From NCBI GenBank assembly GCA_964550025.1, contig CAZJYI010000040.1:14028-78027 (forward strand): a stretch of DNA of 64,000 bases, written 5' to 3'. Under the pieces are notes generated by a model. The model worked only from the letters and a program-made list of their open reading frames with translations, had not been told where the DNA came from and ran no database searches. The stretch comes from CAZJYI01 sp964550025 (lineage in GTDB: Bacteria; Verrucomicrobiota; Kiritimatiellia; UBA8416; CAYOBW01). The translations under genes were made by a program, and so were the position numbers. Within the stretch, counting starts at the first letter, position 1; every line of letters starts with the position of its first letter. Of the stretch, positions 48,022 to 57,137 are shown one piece after another.

Positions 48022-48062
48022 CGGCCATTCGCTTTCGTCCTCGTCATGATCCATTCAACGGT

Positions 48063-48120
48063 GTTCATCCAGACGGATATGCTACCGTTTCGAAAGTGAA
48101 TCCGAAAAGAGGTTCTTGCG
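48063..48120 (-). promoter_or_regulatory. Conserved upstream block of giant gene D
   Basis: Partner of 35422-35479 (46 of 58 positions identical). It carries a minus-strand TAGCAT at 48079-48084, the same hexamer as the -10 of the pilT promoter, at the position corresponding to TACCAT upstream of gene C. Function as promoter or shared operator is inferred from conservation. Confidence 0.45.
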
Positions 48121-48142
48121 CCGAGAATCGCGGGTAAGCCTG

Positions 48143-48512
48143 CTAGGGGAACTCGACTCTCAGGCGATAGAACCGCGCCGAACTCCTGTTCGTGTCGGTC
48201 ATCATGTCCGGACCGTCGCCCCCTGGCACGAGGGTATTGCCGGACACGTTCATCCATCCGCCCTGACGCAGGTTCGTTCTGCTCTGCAGTGTGTACAGGC
48301 GACGGCTGGACGACGTGAAATGCACGCCGTCAGTTGAACCGAGCGCGCACTCTGAAATGCGCAGGAAGTCCTCGGCATTCGTCAGGGCCGGTGTCGCGTA
48401 TCTTGGTGACGCCCACCGGCCCCTCCGTGAGCAACGCCTTCCGTTCCTGACGTCGCGGCACGTCGAGGTCGAAAGTCAACTCGGCCGGCAGATTGGACAG
48501 GTTGTCCGGCAT
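48143..48512 (-). pseudogene. Second relic of the giant family, frameshifted
   Basis: The 3' part encodes 'NAEDFLRISECALGSTDG', 'HFTSSSRRLYTLQSRTNL' and the tail 'TNRSSARFYRLRVEFP' with a stop at 48143, clearly the shared C-terminal domain (compare 'DYFRIVDISNNSP ... FESSSNRRYTMEGNSNL' in giant protein D). In a different frame immediately upstream, from 48512, runs 'MPDNLSNLPAELTFDLDVPRRQ' with 'ALLTEGPVGVTKIRD', which recalls the 'FTFDVSVPREAREGDGVLAD' stretch before the Calx-beta domain of giant protein B. A frameshift near 48380 would join them. There is no signal peptide and no modules, so this is the surviving end of a dead gene. Confidence 0.6.
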
Positions 48513-48534
48513 GCCATGGAGCAAAAACGAACGC

Positions 48535-48644
48535 GACAGGGACAGACGAGGAGGTATCCAAGAGAGAAACAAGCACTTCGTTCCGACACTCTCTCCACGA
48601 CTGCCGCTCCCATGTCTCCCGGACGGCGCGGAGCACCGTCCTAC
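48535..48644. repeat. Hairpin-bearing intergenic repeat, copy 2
   Basis: Counterpart of 23202-23309. Its hairpin (48621-48641, arms GGACGG/CCGTCC) overlaps the first base of the stop codon complement of giant gene E (48641-48643). Both complete copies therefore sit at the 3' ends of giant genes in the same orientation. Confidence 0.6.
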
Positions 48645-51600
48645 GGCGCAAGCTCCGCACGCACCCGGTAGAACGTACCGCTGCGGACGGCGTGCACGGC
48701 GTCCGTGAAGGTATTCACCGGCGGCGTCGCCGGGATGTCGTTGGTCAACTCTCCGTAGCCCACCAGCAGGTTCGTCGACCGGTCCACGCCGTACGCCCTG
48801 TTCGACGCGCTGGGCCACATAAGGACCGCGCCGACTTCCGAGACCCGGCCCGTGAACAGCACTCTCAGCACGGACTCCCCGTTCGTCGGCACCGTGCCCG
48901 CAATGTACTCTTCCAGGTCCGTGTGGCCGTCGAGGTCCGTGTCGGTGGTTGTGTTGATTGTCGCCGTGGAGAGACCGTTTGCTTCCTCCCAGTCGTCCGG
49001 GATGTGGTCCGGTTCGACGTCTTCTTCTTCGATCTCGATGGTCTCGACCCCCGGGTCTCCCAATGCGGCGTGCGTCAGCGTGTTGCTGGCCAGCGTGATG
49101 ACGATGGTCTCCGTGAACTCGACGGCGCCGTCGTCCACGATGTCGAACATGACGGAGTCCTCCTGTGTACCCTCGGCAATACTGAAGACCCCGTCGACCA
49201 GGTTGTGATCGGCTGGCCGGGATGCCGTGCCGCCGACGGTGAAAGGAATCTCGATATCCCTTCCGCTCGGAACGTCGATGCCGGCCGCCACGGAAACCGA
49301 CCCCGTATTCTCCGCTACGACGAGAGTGCCGGTTGCCAGTGTCGCCGTCGGAACGGGATCATTGTCCGCAATCGTGCAGACCCCCGTGCGCCCGCCGGCC
49401 GCCCATACTGCATTCGACGGGGCGCCGAGAACCACGGCGAACGTCTCATCGTATTCGTCGAGCAGGTCGCCGTTAACGGTTACGGTCACGCTCGTACTCA
49501 GCCCCGCGGAAACGACCGATGCGGTGCCGGCGGCCGCCAGGTAATCCGTGCCCTCAGACGCGGTGTGCGCCTGCGTGTCGTAAAGTACCCGCGCCTCAAG
49601 ATCGTAGGCACCGGACAACGTCACGACGAACACCGCTGCCGTCGTACCGGCGTCGCCCTCGATGACGCCGGTGTTCGCGATGCCGATGTACGGACAGACA
49701 CGAAAGACAAAGGCCGTCGTCGCGATCGAGCCGCCCAGCCCGTCGGAGACGGAGAAGGCGACTTCGTCCAGCGTGACGCCGTCGCCGGCGTTCGTGTACG
49801 CGAGCCGCTCCTGGTCGATGTCGGCCTGGGTGAACGTCCCGGCGACGCCGAGAGGGGCGCCGTCCAGCAACAGCGAGCCGTGCGTGACGTTCGTCTCGAC
49901 CGTGAAAAGGAGAGCCGCCGCGTCGTCGTCGGCGTCGACAACCCGCAGCTCGTTGCTGGTGATCGTCGCACTGTCTTTCTGGCAGAGCCGCAGCCCCCGG
50001 TTGACGGCCAGTGCCGGCGCACTGTTGGTGACTTCGGTCCAGGTGGTGGCAAGCCGGTTGCTCGCCATAGAGGGCTCGCCGACGCCGTCGTCGGTAGCCG
50101 TCACGGCGACGCGCACGAATCTGCCGTTGTCAGCAACCACCAGCGTGTAGTTCGCGTCGGTGGCGCCGGCAATGGCGGCGGCGCCTGACCCGCCGGCGTC
50201 GTCCGCGCGCCACCACTGGCGGGTGAGCGTGATGGTCGAGGTCCCACTGACGTTGGTGTCGATGCGGTCGTTCCACACGCCGTCGTCCGCCATCAGCGTT
50301 TCACCGACATGGTGCACGCCGGTGACCGAGGGCGGCGTCGTGTTGACGGGAGCATCGTTGCGCGGCTCGACGGTAATGGTGACGTCGGCGGAATCCGTGC
50401 CGCCGCGTCCGTCCGTGATCCAGTAGGTGAAGGCATCGCCGCCGTTGTAGTTGGTGGACGGCGTGTAGAGGACATTGGTGGCGCCGGCGCCGATGACGGC
50501 GTCTCCGTGCGCCGCCGCCGAGACGTTGGTGATCGTCAGGACGGTGTCATCGGGATCGCTGTCGTTGGTGACGACGTTGATCGTCACCGATGCGTCCTCG
50601 GCCAGCGTGACCGTATCCGCCATGGCCGTCGGGTTGATGTTGGTGCCCTCGTAGGCGCCCATATCCACAATCCCGTGATAGATGCGCTCGTTGCCGTCGA
50701 GATCGATGTCGCCCGCCGCGTCGTCGTTGTGACCCGCGTCAATGCAGGGCGACCACGCCCGGAGCCGGTAGTTCGACGAAGCCCGGCCGGCAAAGGCGGG
50801 ATCGTCCGCGATGCAACCCACGGCGCCGGGCAATCCGACGATCGGGTACGTGCAGGTGTAGGCATAGCGCATGCCGCCGCCGCTGTTCCAGTAGTTGCGG
50901 CCCTCGCCGGCGGTGTTGAAGTAGAGGACGGAATTCACCAGCGCACCGCCATCGCTGCAGAACGCGCCGCCGCCCCGTCCCCCGGCCCGGTTGTCGCTGA
51001 TCGTCGCCTGGACGACTTCACCTCTCCCGTAGCAGTAAATGCCGCCGCCGTCCGCACTTGCCGTGTTGCCGTGCACGAGACAGTTCTCGGCCCGGCCGCC
51101 CTGCCAGAAGGAAATACCCGCGGCATCTCTCGCCGCGTTGTTGCGAACCGTGCAGCGGCTCACCAGGCCGCCCTCGTGCAGGATCGCGCCGCCTCCGGCC
51201 AGCTCGGCCGAGCAGTTGGCCATGACGCAGTCCGATACAACGCCCGCGCCGTCAACGAACACGCCGCCACCGCTCAACTCGTGCGCGGGAACGCCGGAAG
51301 CGAGCGTGTGTCCGTTGGTCAGCGTGAATCCCTCGAGCGTTCCGTCCCCCATAACCAGGGCGCAACGCGCGGCCTCGGGGCCGTTCCCGCCCTTGCTCCA
51401 GGCGCCGGCGATGAACGTGACGGCCGGTCCGTTGACGCTGCGGACGGCCACGCGGCTGGTGACGATGATCCGGTTCACGAGACCGTATCCGAACCGCTTG
51501 CGGCCGCCCTTGGAATAGACGCCGTTCGTAACCGTCACGATGTCTCCCGGGAACCTGGCGGCCTCGTCGATGGCATCCTGAACGGTGGCCGCCGCCGAAG

Positions 51601-54600
51601 CCCAGTTCGTGTAGGGAGGCGATGGCAAACCGCTCTGCGAAACGTAGTGGACGACGGGCGCGCCGCGGCTGCCCAGGGTGTAGTAGCCGTCCTGCAGCGC
51701 CCTCGGCGCGAACGTGACCGCGTCTCCGTCGACCGACGCGCCGACATCCAGGACGGTGAAACTGCCCGAACCGCCGCTACGGTACAGGAGCACGTAGCGC
51801 CAGGCCGCTTCGCCGGCGAGGAGCGCACCGCCGGCATCGCCCGGGTTGAAGGTCAGCGTCGCATCGATAACTCCGCTTTCGTCGACGTACCAGGTGCGCG
51901 CCAGGCGCTGGAATTGGCCATATTCCCCGCCCGGCGCATCGGCGCCCGTTGTGCCGGTGGAACCATTGTGACCGAAGACCGCGTAATCACTGCCGGCGAT
52001 CAAAGAGCTCGCCGAGAGTCCGTGAGAGGTCTGCGCCTGCGGCAATCCGCTCCACACCGCGCGGCACTGCGTCTGCGCCTGCGCGGTGCTGTTGCCGATC
52101 GCGGCGTGCGACGCCACCCAGTCGCCGGATGTCATGTCGCCGCTCAGAGACCCGTGGAAGTTGTTGATCGTGCGATCGATCACGTTCGACCCGCTGTCAT
52201 GGTCGAAGCGGTAGTAGACCAGGAGATCGGTCTCGTCGCCATCCGCGTACTTGTGCGCATTGTCTGCGATGTCGGCATCCACGCGTTTGACCGACCAGAT
52301 GCGCATCTCGTCAATCCGACCGGAAAACGGATGAGTCCAGCCCGCGGCCGTCCGGCGACCGCCGATGCCGCGATCGAAGGCCGATGCGCCCATCGAGAAC
52401 GAACCGACGCCCGTCTGATCGAGGCTCCCGTCAACGTAGAGGCTGATGGCCTTGTCAGTGTCGCGCCACGCGGCGGCCACGTGGTGCCACTCGCCCGTCG
52501 CGAGGGCGCTGTCGGATCTGAGCGGCGTATCCCAGCCCTTGCCGTTGCCGATCGCGAATACCAGTCGGCCCTCCGAGTCAATGCCGAATTGAGAGACGTA
52601 CTCCTTCGAGCAGATATCCGCCATTCCCCCGGGAAGGGCGTCCAGGCGCACCCAGGCCTCGAACGTGGCGGCATCCAACGCCTCGACGGCGTCACCCAGC
52701 GTAACGTAGTCACCGTCGCCGTCGAAGGCCAGGGCGTTGTCGGGGGGCGTTCCGGTGGCCTCCTTCTCTCCCAACGTGTAGCAGCCGTCCGCCAGGTCGC
52801 CGCCCGTGACATCGAAGCGGACGCGGTCGCCGCTCCTGCCGGCGGGGGTACGCCCGAGCGGATGGAACTGCGCGCCGTCCGCGCTGTACAGCAGGCAGTA
52901 GTTGTGTGCGTCATTCTCCGCCGCACCGTTGCCGGCGTCGCTGAAATCGAACGTCAGCGCGGCGCCCCGGCCGCCGGTATTGTCCAGGTACCACACGCGG
53001 CCCCACCGACTGCTGACGCCGTCCGGAAGCCCGCCGGTGGTCGTCTCGCCGCCGTTGTTGTGACCGCCGAGAATGTAGTCGCCGGCCGCAAGTGTCTCGT
53101 TCGTTTCGATCAGCAGCCCTTCGGAGACGCCGAGCGCGCTCTCGCCGTCGGCCTCGGCGCCGATGCCCGACACGTCGTAGTCGTAGTCACCCTGCGCGGC
53201 GCCGTCGCCGGCGTAGCGGTCGACGGCCACGGGAAGATCGTAGCGCGCGCCGAGGTAGTTCTCGACAATCACCTGTTCCGCCGTCGAGAGCAGCGACGAG
53301 AAGAGGATGACCTCGTTCATGTTGCCCTGCCAGTTGTACGGATCGGAGGCGGCGCGGCCGAGATAGCAGGCGTCGGCGACGGCGTTGTCCCCCGCGACCA
53401 ACGCCAATACTGCATCGGGGGCGCCGTCCACCTTCACCTGGAGGGCGGGCGAGGCGTCCTTGAGCCATGTCATCACCCGGTAGGAATCCGTGGTCAGGTC
53501 GGTCGAACCGACAGGCGTGAACGACCCCGTGCCGCTGGCCTTGTAGTACATCATCTTCCGCTCGAGCGTGCCCAGCCACGGTTCGGAGCCGTGGCCGCCA
53601 CCGTTGTCGAACGCCAGAAAGGTCAGCCAGTTGGTGGACATGATGCCGCCGACCAGATAGATCGAGTAGGCCAGGCCCGAATCCAGGATGTTGTCCGGCA
53701 GGGCCATCCACGGGTCGCCCGTTACGAACGTCAGGCTCGGCTGCTGGTTGCACAGTACGTCGCCCCGCCACCAGGTCGGGCGGTTGGGGCCGCTTGTCTG
53801 CTCAGCCGAGTTGTCGTTGCCGGAGAGGTCCACCCATTGCGCGACCCGGCGGTCGTCATCCTTGACAACGCCCCGGTCGGCGCGCATCCACAGCTCCAGG
53901 TCGGACGAACCGTCGGCCGTCCCCAGCCCACCCGGCCCGGCGTCGGCGCGAGTCGGGGCGTTGCGCAGTCCGAGCGTGTAGTAGGCGTTGCCGTTGAAGG
54001 TTACGTTGGGGAACGAGACGACGAGGTTCGTGCGGACCGTGCCGGTGGCATACGCCGAAAAGGCGCCGGTTGCGCCGCTTCGTTTGAGCAGGACATAGCG
54101 CGAGACGGGTTCCACATCCCAGCACAGGGGTCCCTCCGCCGTGGAGATGTCGACCGTGACGTCGGCGTCGACGTCGGCGCTGGTGTGGACGTACCAGATC
54201 CTGCCGAGGCGCTGGAAATGCTCGTTCTCGCCGGCGGGGGCGTCATCGCCTGTGGCGCCACTCACGCCATTGTGCCCGAAGACCGCACATCGCGAGTCGG
54301 ACACGGAAGCCGTCAACCGCAAACCAGCGGAAACCGCCTTGTGCGGCGCGTTGGTTCCCGATCGCCACACGGCGCGCACGTTGGTCTGCGCCTGGGCGAT
54401 GGTGTTTCCAATGGCCGCGCCGGAGGGCGTCCAGTCCTCCGCCTCCATGTTGCGCAACGTGCCGTTGTTGCCGTTGGGAGTCAGGTCGGGGAGTACGGCG
54501 CCCGCGCTTTCATTGAAGGCGTAGTATGCCACGAGATCCGTCTCCGAGCCCGCGCGCTCGCGGTGCATGTGATCGCGGATCTCGTCCTGCGTGAGCGTCC

Positions 54601-55165
54601 GGTTCCACAGGCACAGTTCATCGACCTTGCCCTCGAGCCACTGGAACAGCCCTCCGCCGATCCGGTCAACCGGTGTGGGATAGGGCGTCTGCCCCGCGAA
54701 CGGCGTCCCCTGCGCGTCCAGCAGCCAGGTCTCTTTGTGCTCGCCGTTCACGTAGAGAACGTAGCGTGTGCCGTCAAACGTCACGGCGAGGTGATTCCAG
54801 CAGTCGGCGTTCAGAATCAGACCGGCCGTGGTGTTGTCCAGCCAGGTCGAGCCGTTGCCGAAGCCGAAATGGATCTTCCGGCTCTCGTGAACAAACACGC
54901 ACGGCGCGCGCCTCGTGGCCGACCCCGCATCGCCGCCGACGACGCTGGCGAATACCGCATTGACGCCACTCGGCGGGTAGAGCCACAGCTCTTGCGTGAA
55001 ATTGGTTCCCAGGACCAGGCTTCCGCCCGCTCCCAGATCGACGTATTCCGATGTCTCTCCGACGAACGCGAGCGCGTTTCCGGGCGGGTCTTGCGCCCTG
55101 GCCGGACGGAGCGCGAAGGCAAACAGCAAACAAACGAGAGCAAGAAACAAGACGCGGTAGTTCAT
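48641..55165 (-). CDS. Giant protein E: LamG, beta-helix, Calx-beta protein
   Basis: The product is 2,174 residues from the ATG at 55165, whose first 24 residues form the signal peptide 'MNYRVLFLALVCLLFAFALR'; a GTG at 55177 is an alternative and neither has a clear ribosome site. Domains: LamG (28-220), a LamG-associated region, a second jellyroll ('LELWMRADRGVV ... VDLSGNDNSAEQ', 415-625), LamG (805-1010), one beta-helix module (1170-1505), a cadherin/Big_9-like repeat ('NPTAMADTVTLAEDASV', 1508-1605), an Ig-like 'VGETLMADDGVWND' domain, a CSPG-like repeat (1718-1825), two Calx-beta domains (1828-2045), a calcium-type 'DTDLDGHTDLEEY' hinge, and the C-terminal domain ending 'GTFYRVRAELAP'. 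Calx-beta and hinge suggest calcium-stabilised folding outside the cell. It is the family member most divergent at its tail. Confidence 0.85.
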   Translation of the reverse strand: MNYRVLFLALVCLLFAFALRPARAQDPPGNALAFVGETSEYVDLGAGGSLVLGTNFTQELWLYPPSGVNAVFASVVGGDAGSATRRAPCVFVHESRKIHFGFGNGSTWLDNTTAGLILNADCWNHLAVTFDGTRYVLYVNGEHKETWLLDAQGTPFAGQTPYPTPVDRIGGGLFQWLEGKVDELCLWNRTLTQDEIRDHMHRERAGSETDLVAYYAFNESAGAVLPDLTPNGNNGTLRNMEAEDWTPSGAAIGNTIAQAQTNVRAVWRSGTNAPHKAVSAGLRLTASVSDSRCAVFGHNGVSGATGDDAPAGENEHFQRLGRIWYVHTSADVDADVTVDISTAEGPLCWDVEPVSRYVLLKRSGATGAFSAYATGTVRTNLVVSFPNVTFNGNAYYTLGLRNAPTRADAGPGGLGTADGSSDLELWMRADRGVVKDDDRRVAQWVDLSGNDNSAEQTSGPNRPTWWRGDVLCNQQPSLTFVTGDPWMALPDNILDSGLAYSIYLVGGIMSTNWLTFLAFDNGGGHGSEPWLGTLERKMMYYKASGTGSFTPVGSTDLTTDSYRVMTWLKDASPALQVKVDGAPDAVLALVAGDNAVADACYLGRAASDPYNWQGNMNEVILFSSLLSTAEQVIVENYLGARYDLPVAVDRYAGDGAAQGDYDYDVSGIGAEADGESALGVSEGLLIETNETLAAGDYILGGHNNGGETTTGGLPDGVSSRWGRVWYLDNTGGRGAALTFDFSDAGNGAAENDAHNYCLLYSADGAQFHPLGRTPAGRSGDRVRFDVTGGDLADGCYTLGEKEATGTPPDNALAFDGDGDYVTLGDAVEALDAATFEAWVRLDALPGGMADICSKEYVSQFGIDSEGRLVFAIGNGKGWDTPLRSDSALATGEWHHVAAAWRDTDKAISLYVDGSLDQTGVGSFSMGASAFDRGIGGRRTAAGWTHPFSGRIDEMRIWSVKRVDADIADNAHKYADGDETDLLVYYRFDHDSGSNVIDRTINNFHGSLSGDMTSGDWVASHAAIGNSTAQAQTQCRAVWSGLPQAQTSHGLSASSLIAGSDYAVFGHNGSTGTTGADAPGGEYGQFQRLARTWYVDESGVIDATLTFNPGDAGGALLAGEAAWRYVLLYRSGGSGSFTVLDVGASVDGDAVTFAPRALQDGYYTLGSRGAPVVHYVSQSGLPSPPYTNWASAAATVQDAIDEAARFPGDIVTVTNGVYSKGGRKRFGYGLVNRIIVTSRVAVRSVNGPAVTFIAGAWSKGGNGPEAARCALVMGDGTLEGFTLTNGHTLASGVPAHELSGGGVFVDGAGVVSDCVMANCSAELAGGGAILHEGGLVSRCTVRNNAARDAAGISFWQGGRAENCLVHGNTASADGGGIYCYGRGEVVQATISDNRAGGRGGGAFCSDGGALVNSVLYFNTAGEGRNYWNSGGGMRYAYTCTYPIVGLPGAVGCIADDPAFAGRASSNYRLRAWSPCIDAGHNDDAAGDIDLDGNERIYHGIVDMGAYEGTNINPTAMADTVTLAEDASVTINVVTNDSDPDDTVLTITNVSAAAHGDAVIGAGATNVLYTPSTNYNGGDAFTYWITDGRGGTDSADVTITVEPRNDAPVNTTPPSVTGVHHVGETLMADDGVWNDRIDTNVSGTSTITLTRQWWRADDAGGSGAAAIAGATDANYTLVVADNGRFVRVAVTATDDGVGEPSMASNRLATTWTEVTNSAPALAVNRGLRLCQKDSATITSNELRVVDADDDAAALLFTVETNVTHGSLLLDGAPLGVAGTFTQADIDQERLAYTNAGDGVTLDEVAFSVSDGLGGSIATTAFVFRVCPYIGIANTGVIEGDAGTTAAVFVVTLSGAYDLEARVLYDTQAHTASEGTDYLAAAGTASVVSAGLSTSVTVTVNGDLLDEYDETFAVVLGAPSNAVWAAGGRTGVCTIADNDPVPTATLATGTLVVAENTGSVSVAAGIDVPSGRDIEIPFTVGGTASRPADHNLVDGVFSIAEGTQEDSVMFDIVDDGAVEFTETIVITLASNTLTHAALGDPGVETIEIEEEDVEPDHIPDDWEEANGLSTATINTTTDTDLDGHTDLEEYIAGTVPTNGESVLRVLFTGRVSEVGAVLMWPSASNRAYGVDRSTNLLVGYGELTNDIPATPPVNTFTDAVHAVRSGTFYRVRAELAP

Positions 55166-55436
55166 CGGCAATCTCACAAAAAGTCGTTATCCAGGTGGCA
55201 CAGGCACGCGCCTGCTTCCGAGATCGGTACGCTGGCATGACGAAACTGCACTTTCATCATACGGACTAGAGAACAGATTGCGCCCGGACGTGTCAAGGCG
55301 GACGCGTTGGAAGAACCCTCTCCTCGTGGGCCGTAAACGCTCGTAATCGTCAACCGGCGTCGGAACGGAACGTCGGACTGGCCTCACCTACCCAAACTTC
55401 GTTCGCCCACTCTCTCAACACCACCCACTCCCCTGT
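55166..55436. other. Intergenic gap upstream of giant gene E
   Basis: About 270 bp without a supportable gene. The block shared by genes C and D is not clearly present here. Confidence 0.5.
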
Positions 55437-55508
55437 TCACGGCTTCTCCACCTCCAACCGATAGTAGGGCCCTCTCGGCGGCTGGTTCGTGTCCACCATA
55501 CCGTTGAC
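55437..55508 (-). pseudogene. Third relic: C-terminal tail of a giant-family gene
   Basis: The last 23 codons of a family member survive: 'VNGMVDTNQPPRGPYYRLE' followed by VEKP and a TGA at 55437-55439. The pattern matches 'DAMQDTNAPPKGPYYRL' of giant protein D. Sequence upstream on this strand is unrelated and soon becomes group II intron DNA, so the rest of the gene has been lost. Confidence 0.65.
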
Positions 55509-55599
55509 AGCCGCGCGGACGCGTCTGCCAACGGCTGGTGAACGGCGACGTTCGCGTGAGCGGACACGGGAGAGAGAATGGCCACAGAAGGCACAGAAT

Positions 55600-56640
55600 T
55601 CACAAAAGGGAAAACCGGCACAGCGAGACGGTTCGAATCCGAGGCAACTGCGGTCCAGTAATGGGTCGTGGGGAGGAAGCCTGAGACAAAGTCGTGGGCC
55701 GACGTACAGGAAGCGGGTTTGAGGCGGTGAGCACTCGGGACGAGGGGGCAACACATGCGGAAGTCCCAACTGGTCATATGAGGCGCGAGACGTAGCCCCG
55801 ACGGTTACGCGACGAAAGTTGCCGGAAGCACCCCGGGAGAGCCGCGGCCGGGCATTACCACCGCGGCAGTCAGCAGAGGGCACAGTAGGCCGAAGGCAGG
55901 CAAGGCTAATGAGGCACTCCAAGGCCGAAAGGCGGAGCAACAGATAGGCCAAGCCGCGACGCTGGAGGCAGAAAGCCCGAACGGTGCCGACCCCGAATGG
56001 GGAAGGTAAATGCGAGAGGCAAGTAGGCGTCAACATCTGATGAACGTATCGCAGCAGCAGAACCAGCTTGAGCTGGACTTGGGTCCTATGGAGTATCTCC
56101 CCCCGGACCGGAGTTCTGAAACGTTCATTGCGCAGCGACTGTCCAAAAGCCCGACTGGCACTATCCGGCTCATGGAGTCCATCTGTGAGCGGCAGAACAT
56201 GCAACGGGCCTTGCGCCAGGTCCGCAAGAACAAAGGCGCACCGGGCATCGACGGGATGACCGTGGAAGAACTGCCCGGATATCTCAAACGACACTGGCCG
56301 AAGATCAAGGCGGACCTGCTGGCGGGGCGCTACAAGCCCCTGCCGGTGCGCCGGAAGGAAATACCGAAACCGGACGGAGGCGTTCGTTTGCTCGGCATTC
56401 CGACCTGTCTTGACCGCCTGATCCAGCAAGCCACAGCTCAGGTACTGCAAGCCATTTGGGATCACACCTTCTCGGAGTTCAGCTTTGGATTTCGACCGGA
56501 ACGATCCCAACACATGGCGATCCGGCAGGCCAGATGCTACATCGAGGAAGGACACCGGTTTGTCGTGGATATCGATCTGGCGAAATTTTTCGACAGAGTG
56601 AATCACGACAGGTTGATAAGCCGACTGAGCACGCGAGTCC
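55600..56640 (+). mobile_element. 3'-truncated group II intron
   Basis: The ~400 bp before the reverse-transcriptase gene look like intron RNA domains I-IV: many short GC stems, and the stretch 'GGCAGTCAGCAGAGGGCACAG' style sequence around 55875-55900 that typically precedes an ltrA-type gene. The 5' boundary is not certain; 55556 begins GTGAG but is followed by intergenic-looking sequence. Homology to the encoded protein stops near 56635, and domains V and VI are not seen. Confidence 0.55.
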
Positions 56641-56786
56641 CTCGCCCACGCGCACTGAAACAAGGCATTGCCGAACCAAGCCTTGCACGGTACGCAGTGG
56701 AGCCGCGCGGACGCGTCCCCACTGCGCCCGTGAAGGCACACGTTCGACATGAGAGAAGAATGGCCTTGCGCGAGTGTAGCGTATAA
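56010..56786 (+). pseudogene. Truncated group II intron reverse transcriptase/maturase
   Basis: From the ATG at 56010 (GGGGAAGG just upstream) the frame encodes a recognisable LtrA-type N-terminus: RT0 'RQVRKNKGAPGIDGMTVEEL' (about 69-88), RT1/2 'IPKPDGGVRLLGIPTCLDRL' and 'FSEFSFGFRPERSQHMAI', and RT3 with the first catalytic aspartate in 'VVDIDLAKFFDRVNHDRLI' (186-203). After about residue 208 ('LISRLSTRV') homology ends. The YADD box, thumb, X and endonuclease domains (normally some 200 more residues) are missing, and the frame runs through the attC-like site to a chance stop. The protein would lack the second catalytic aspartate pair and cannot be active. The break marks the edge of a later insertion or deletion. 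Confidence 0.8.
56670..56748 (+). other. attC-like recombination site
   Basis: The 79-bp segment begins GCCGAAC (56670-56676) and ends GTTCGAC (56742-56748), inverted ends of the AAC...GTT type. It folds into a long imperfect hairpin with paired blocks GCCTT/AAGGC, CACGG/CCGTG and CGCAGTGG/CCACTGCG, separated by unpaired extra bases on the left arm, and a variable GC-rich loop. Extrahelical bases and AAC/GTT ends are features of integron attC sites. GTTCGAC departs from the usual GTTRRRY at position 4. A toxin-antitoxin cassette follows directly. Confidence 0.45.
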
Positions 56787-56794
56787 GCTACAGT
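56766..56794 (+). promoter_or_regulatory. Toxin-antitoxin promoter and palindromic operator
   Basis: TTGCGC (56766-56771) and TACAGT (56789-56794) are 17 bases apart. The perfect inverted repeat TGTAGC-N6-GCTACA (56775-56792) covers the spacer and most of the -10, a placement typical of antitoxin autorepression. The -10 ends seven bases before the toxin ATG, so the mRNA should be leaderless. Confidence 0.6.
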
Positions 56795-56801
56795 ATTGAC
56801 G

Positions 56802-57137
56802 ATGGATGCGCTACCGCAGTCACTGGAGGAGTATATAACGCCAGAGGGGAAGAATCCCTTCCGAAAGTGGCTGCGTGGGCTCCGGGATGCACGGGCTCGT
56901 GCGAGAATACGCGTCCGGCTGAACCGTATTCGACTTGGCAACTTTGGGACGGCAAAGCCTGTCGGTGGTGGCGTTTCCGAATTGCTCATTCCTTACGGCC
57001 CCGGCTATCGCGTGTACTTTGCACGCGCTGGCAGCACTGTCGTGCTATTGCTTTGCGGCGGTGACAAATCGACGCAACCGCGTGACATCAGTACGGCGAA
57101 GGACTACTGGCTGGACTACCAGCGGAGGTCAATATGA
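56802..57137 (+). CDS. RelE/ParE-superfamily toxin (HigB/Gp49-like)
   Basis: The 111-residue protein has the Gp49-like addiction-module killer pattern: 'NPFRKWLRGLRDARARARI', 'RVRLNRIRLGNFG', 'GVSELLIPYGPGYRVYFAR', 'VVLLLCGGDKSTQPRDI', 'AKDYW'. Members are mostly ribosome-dependent mRNA interferases, with basic and aromatic residues near the C-terminus doing the work; that is family knowledge. The ATG at 56802 is chosen because it follows the promoter by seven bases; a TTG two codons earlier is possible. Its last four bases overlap the antitoxin start (ATGA), and toxin precedes antitoxin as in HigBA. It lies just past an attC-like site, and toxin-antitoxin pairs are common integron cassettes. 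Confidence 0.85.
   Translation: MDALPQSLEEYITPEGKNPFRKWLRGLRDARARARIRVRLNRIRLGNFGTAKPVGGGVSELLIPYGPGYRVYFARAGSTVVLLLCGGDKSTQPRDISTAKDYWLDYQRRSI

Noticed and set aside
50309..55240. A 1,643-codon open frame on the plus strand opposite giant gene E, and similar ones at 18448-21939 and 5545-7263
   Set aside because: They are antisense shadows: GC-rich codon use on the real strand leaves few stops opposite. They lack signal peptides, ribosome sites and any recognisable domain, and are rich in Arg, Ala, Gly and His.
55437..56750. A 437-codon minus-strand frame over the intron region
   Set aside because: Only the last 23 codons are meaningful (a giant-family tail). The rest is antisense to the reverse transcriptase and intron RNA.
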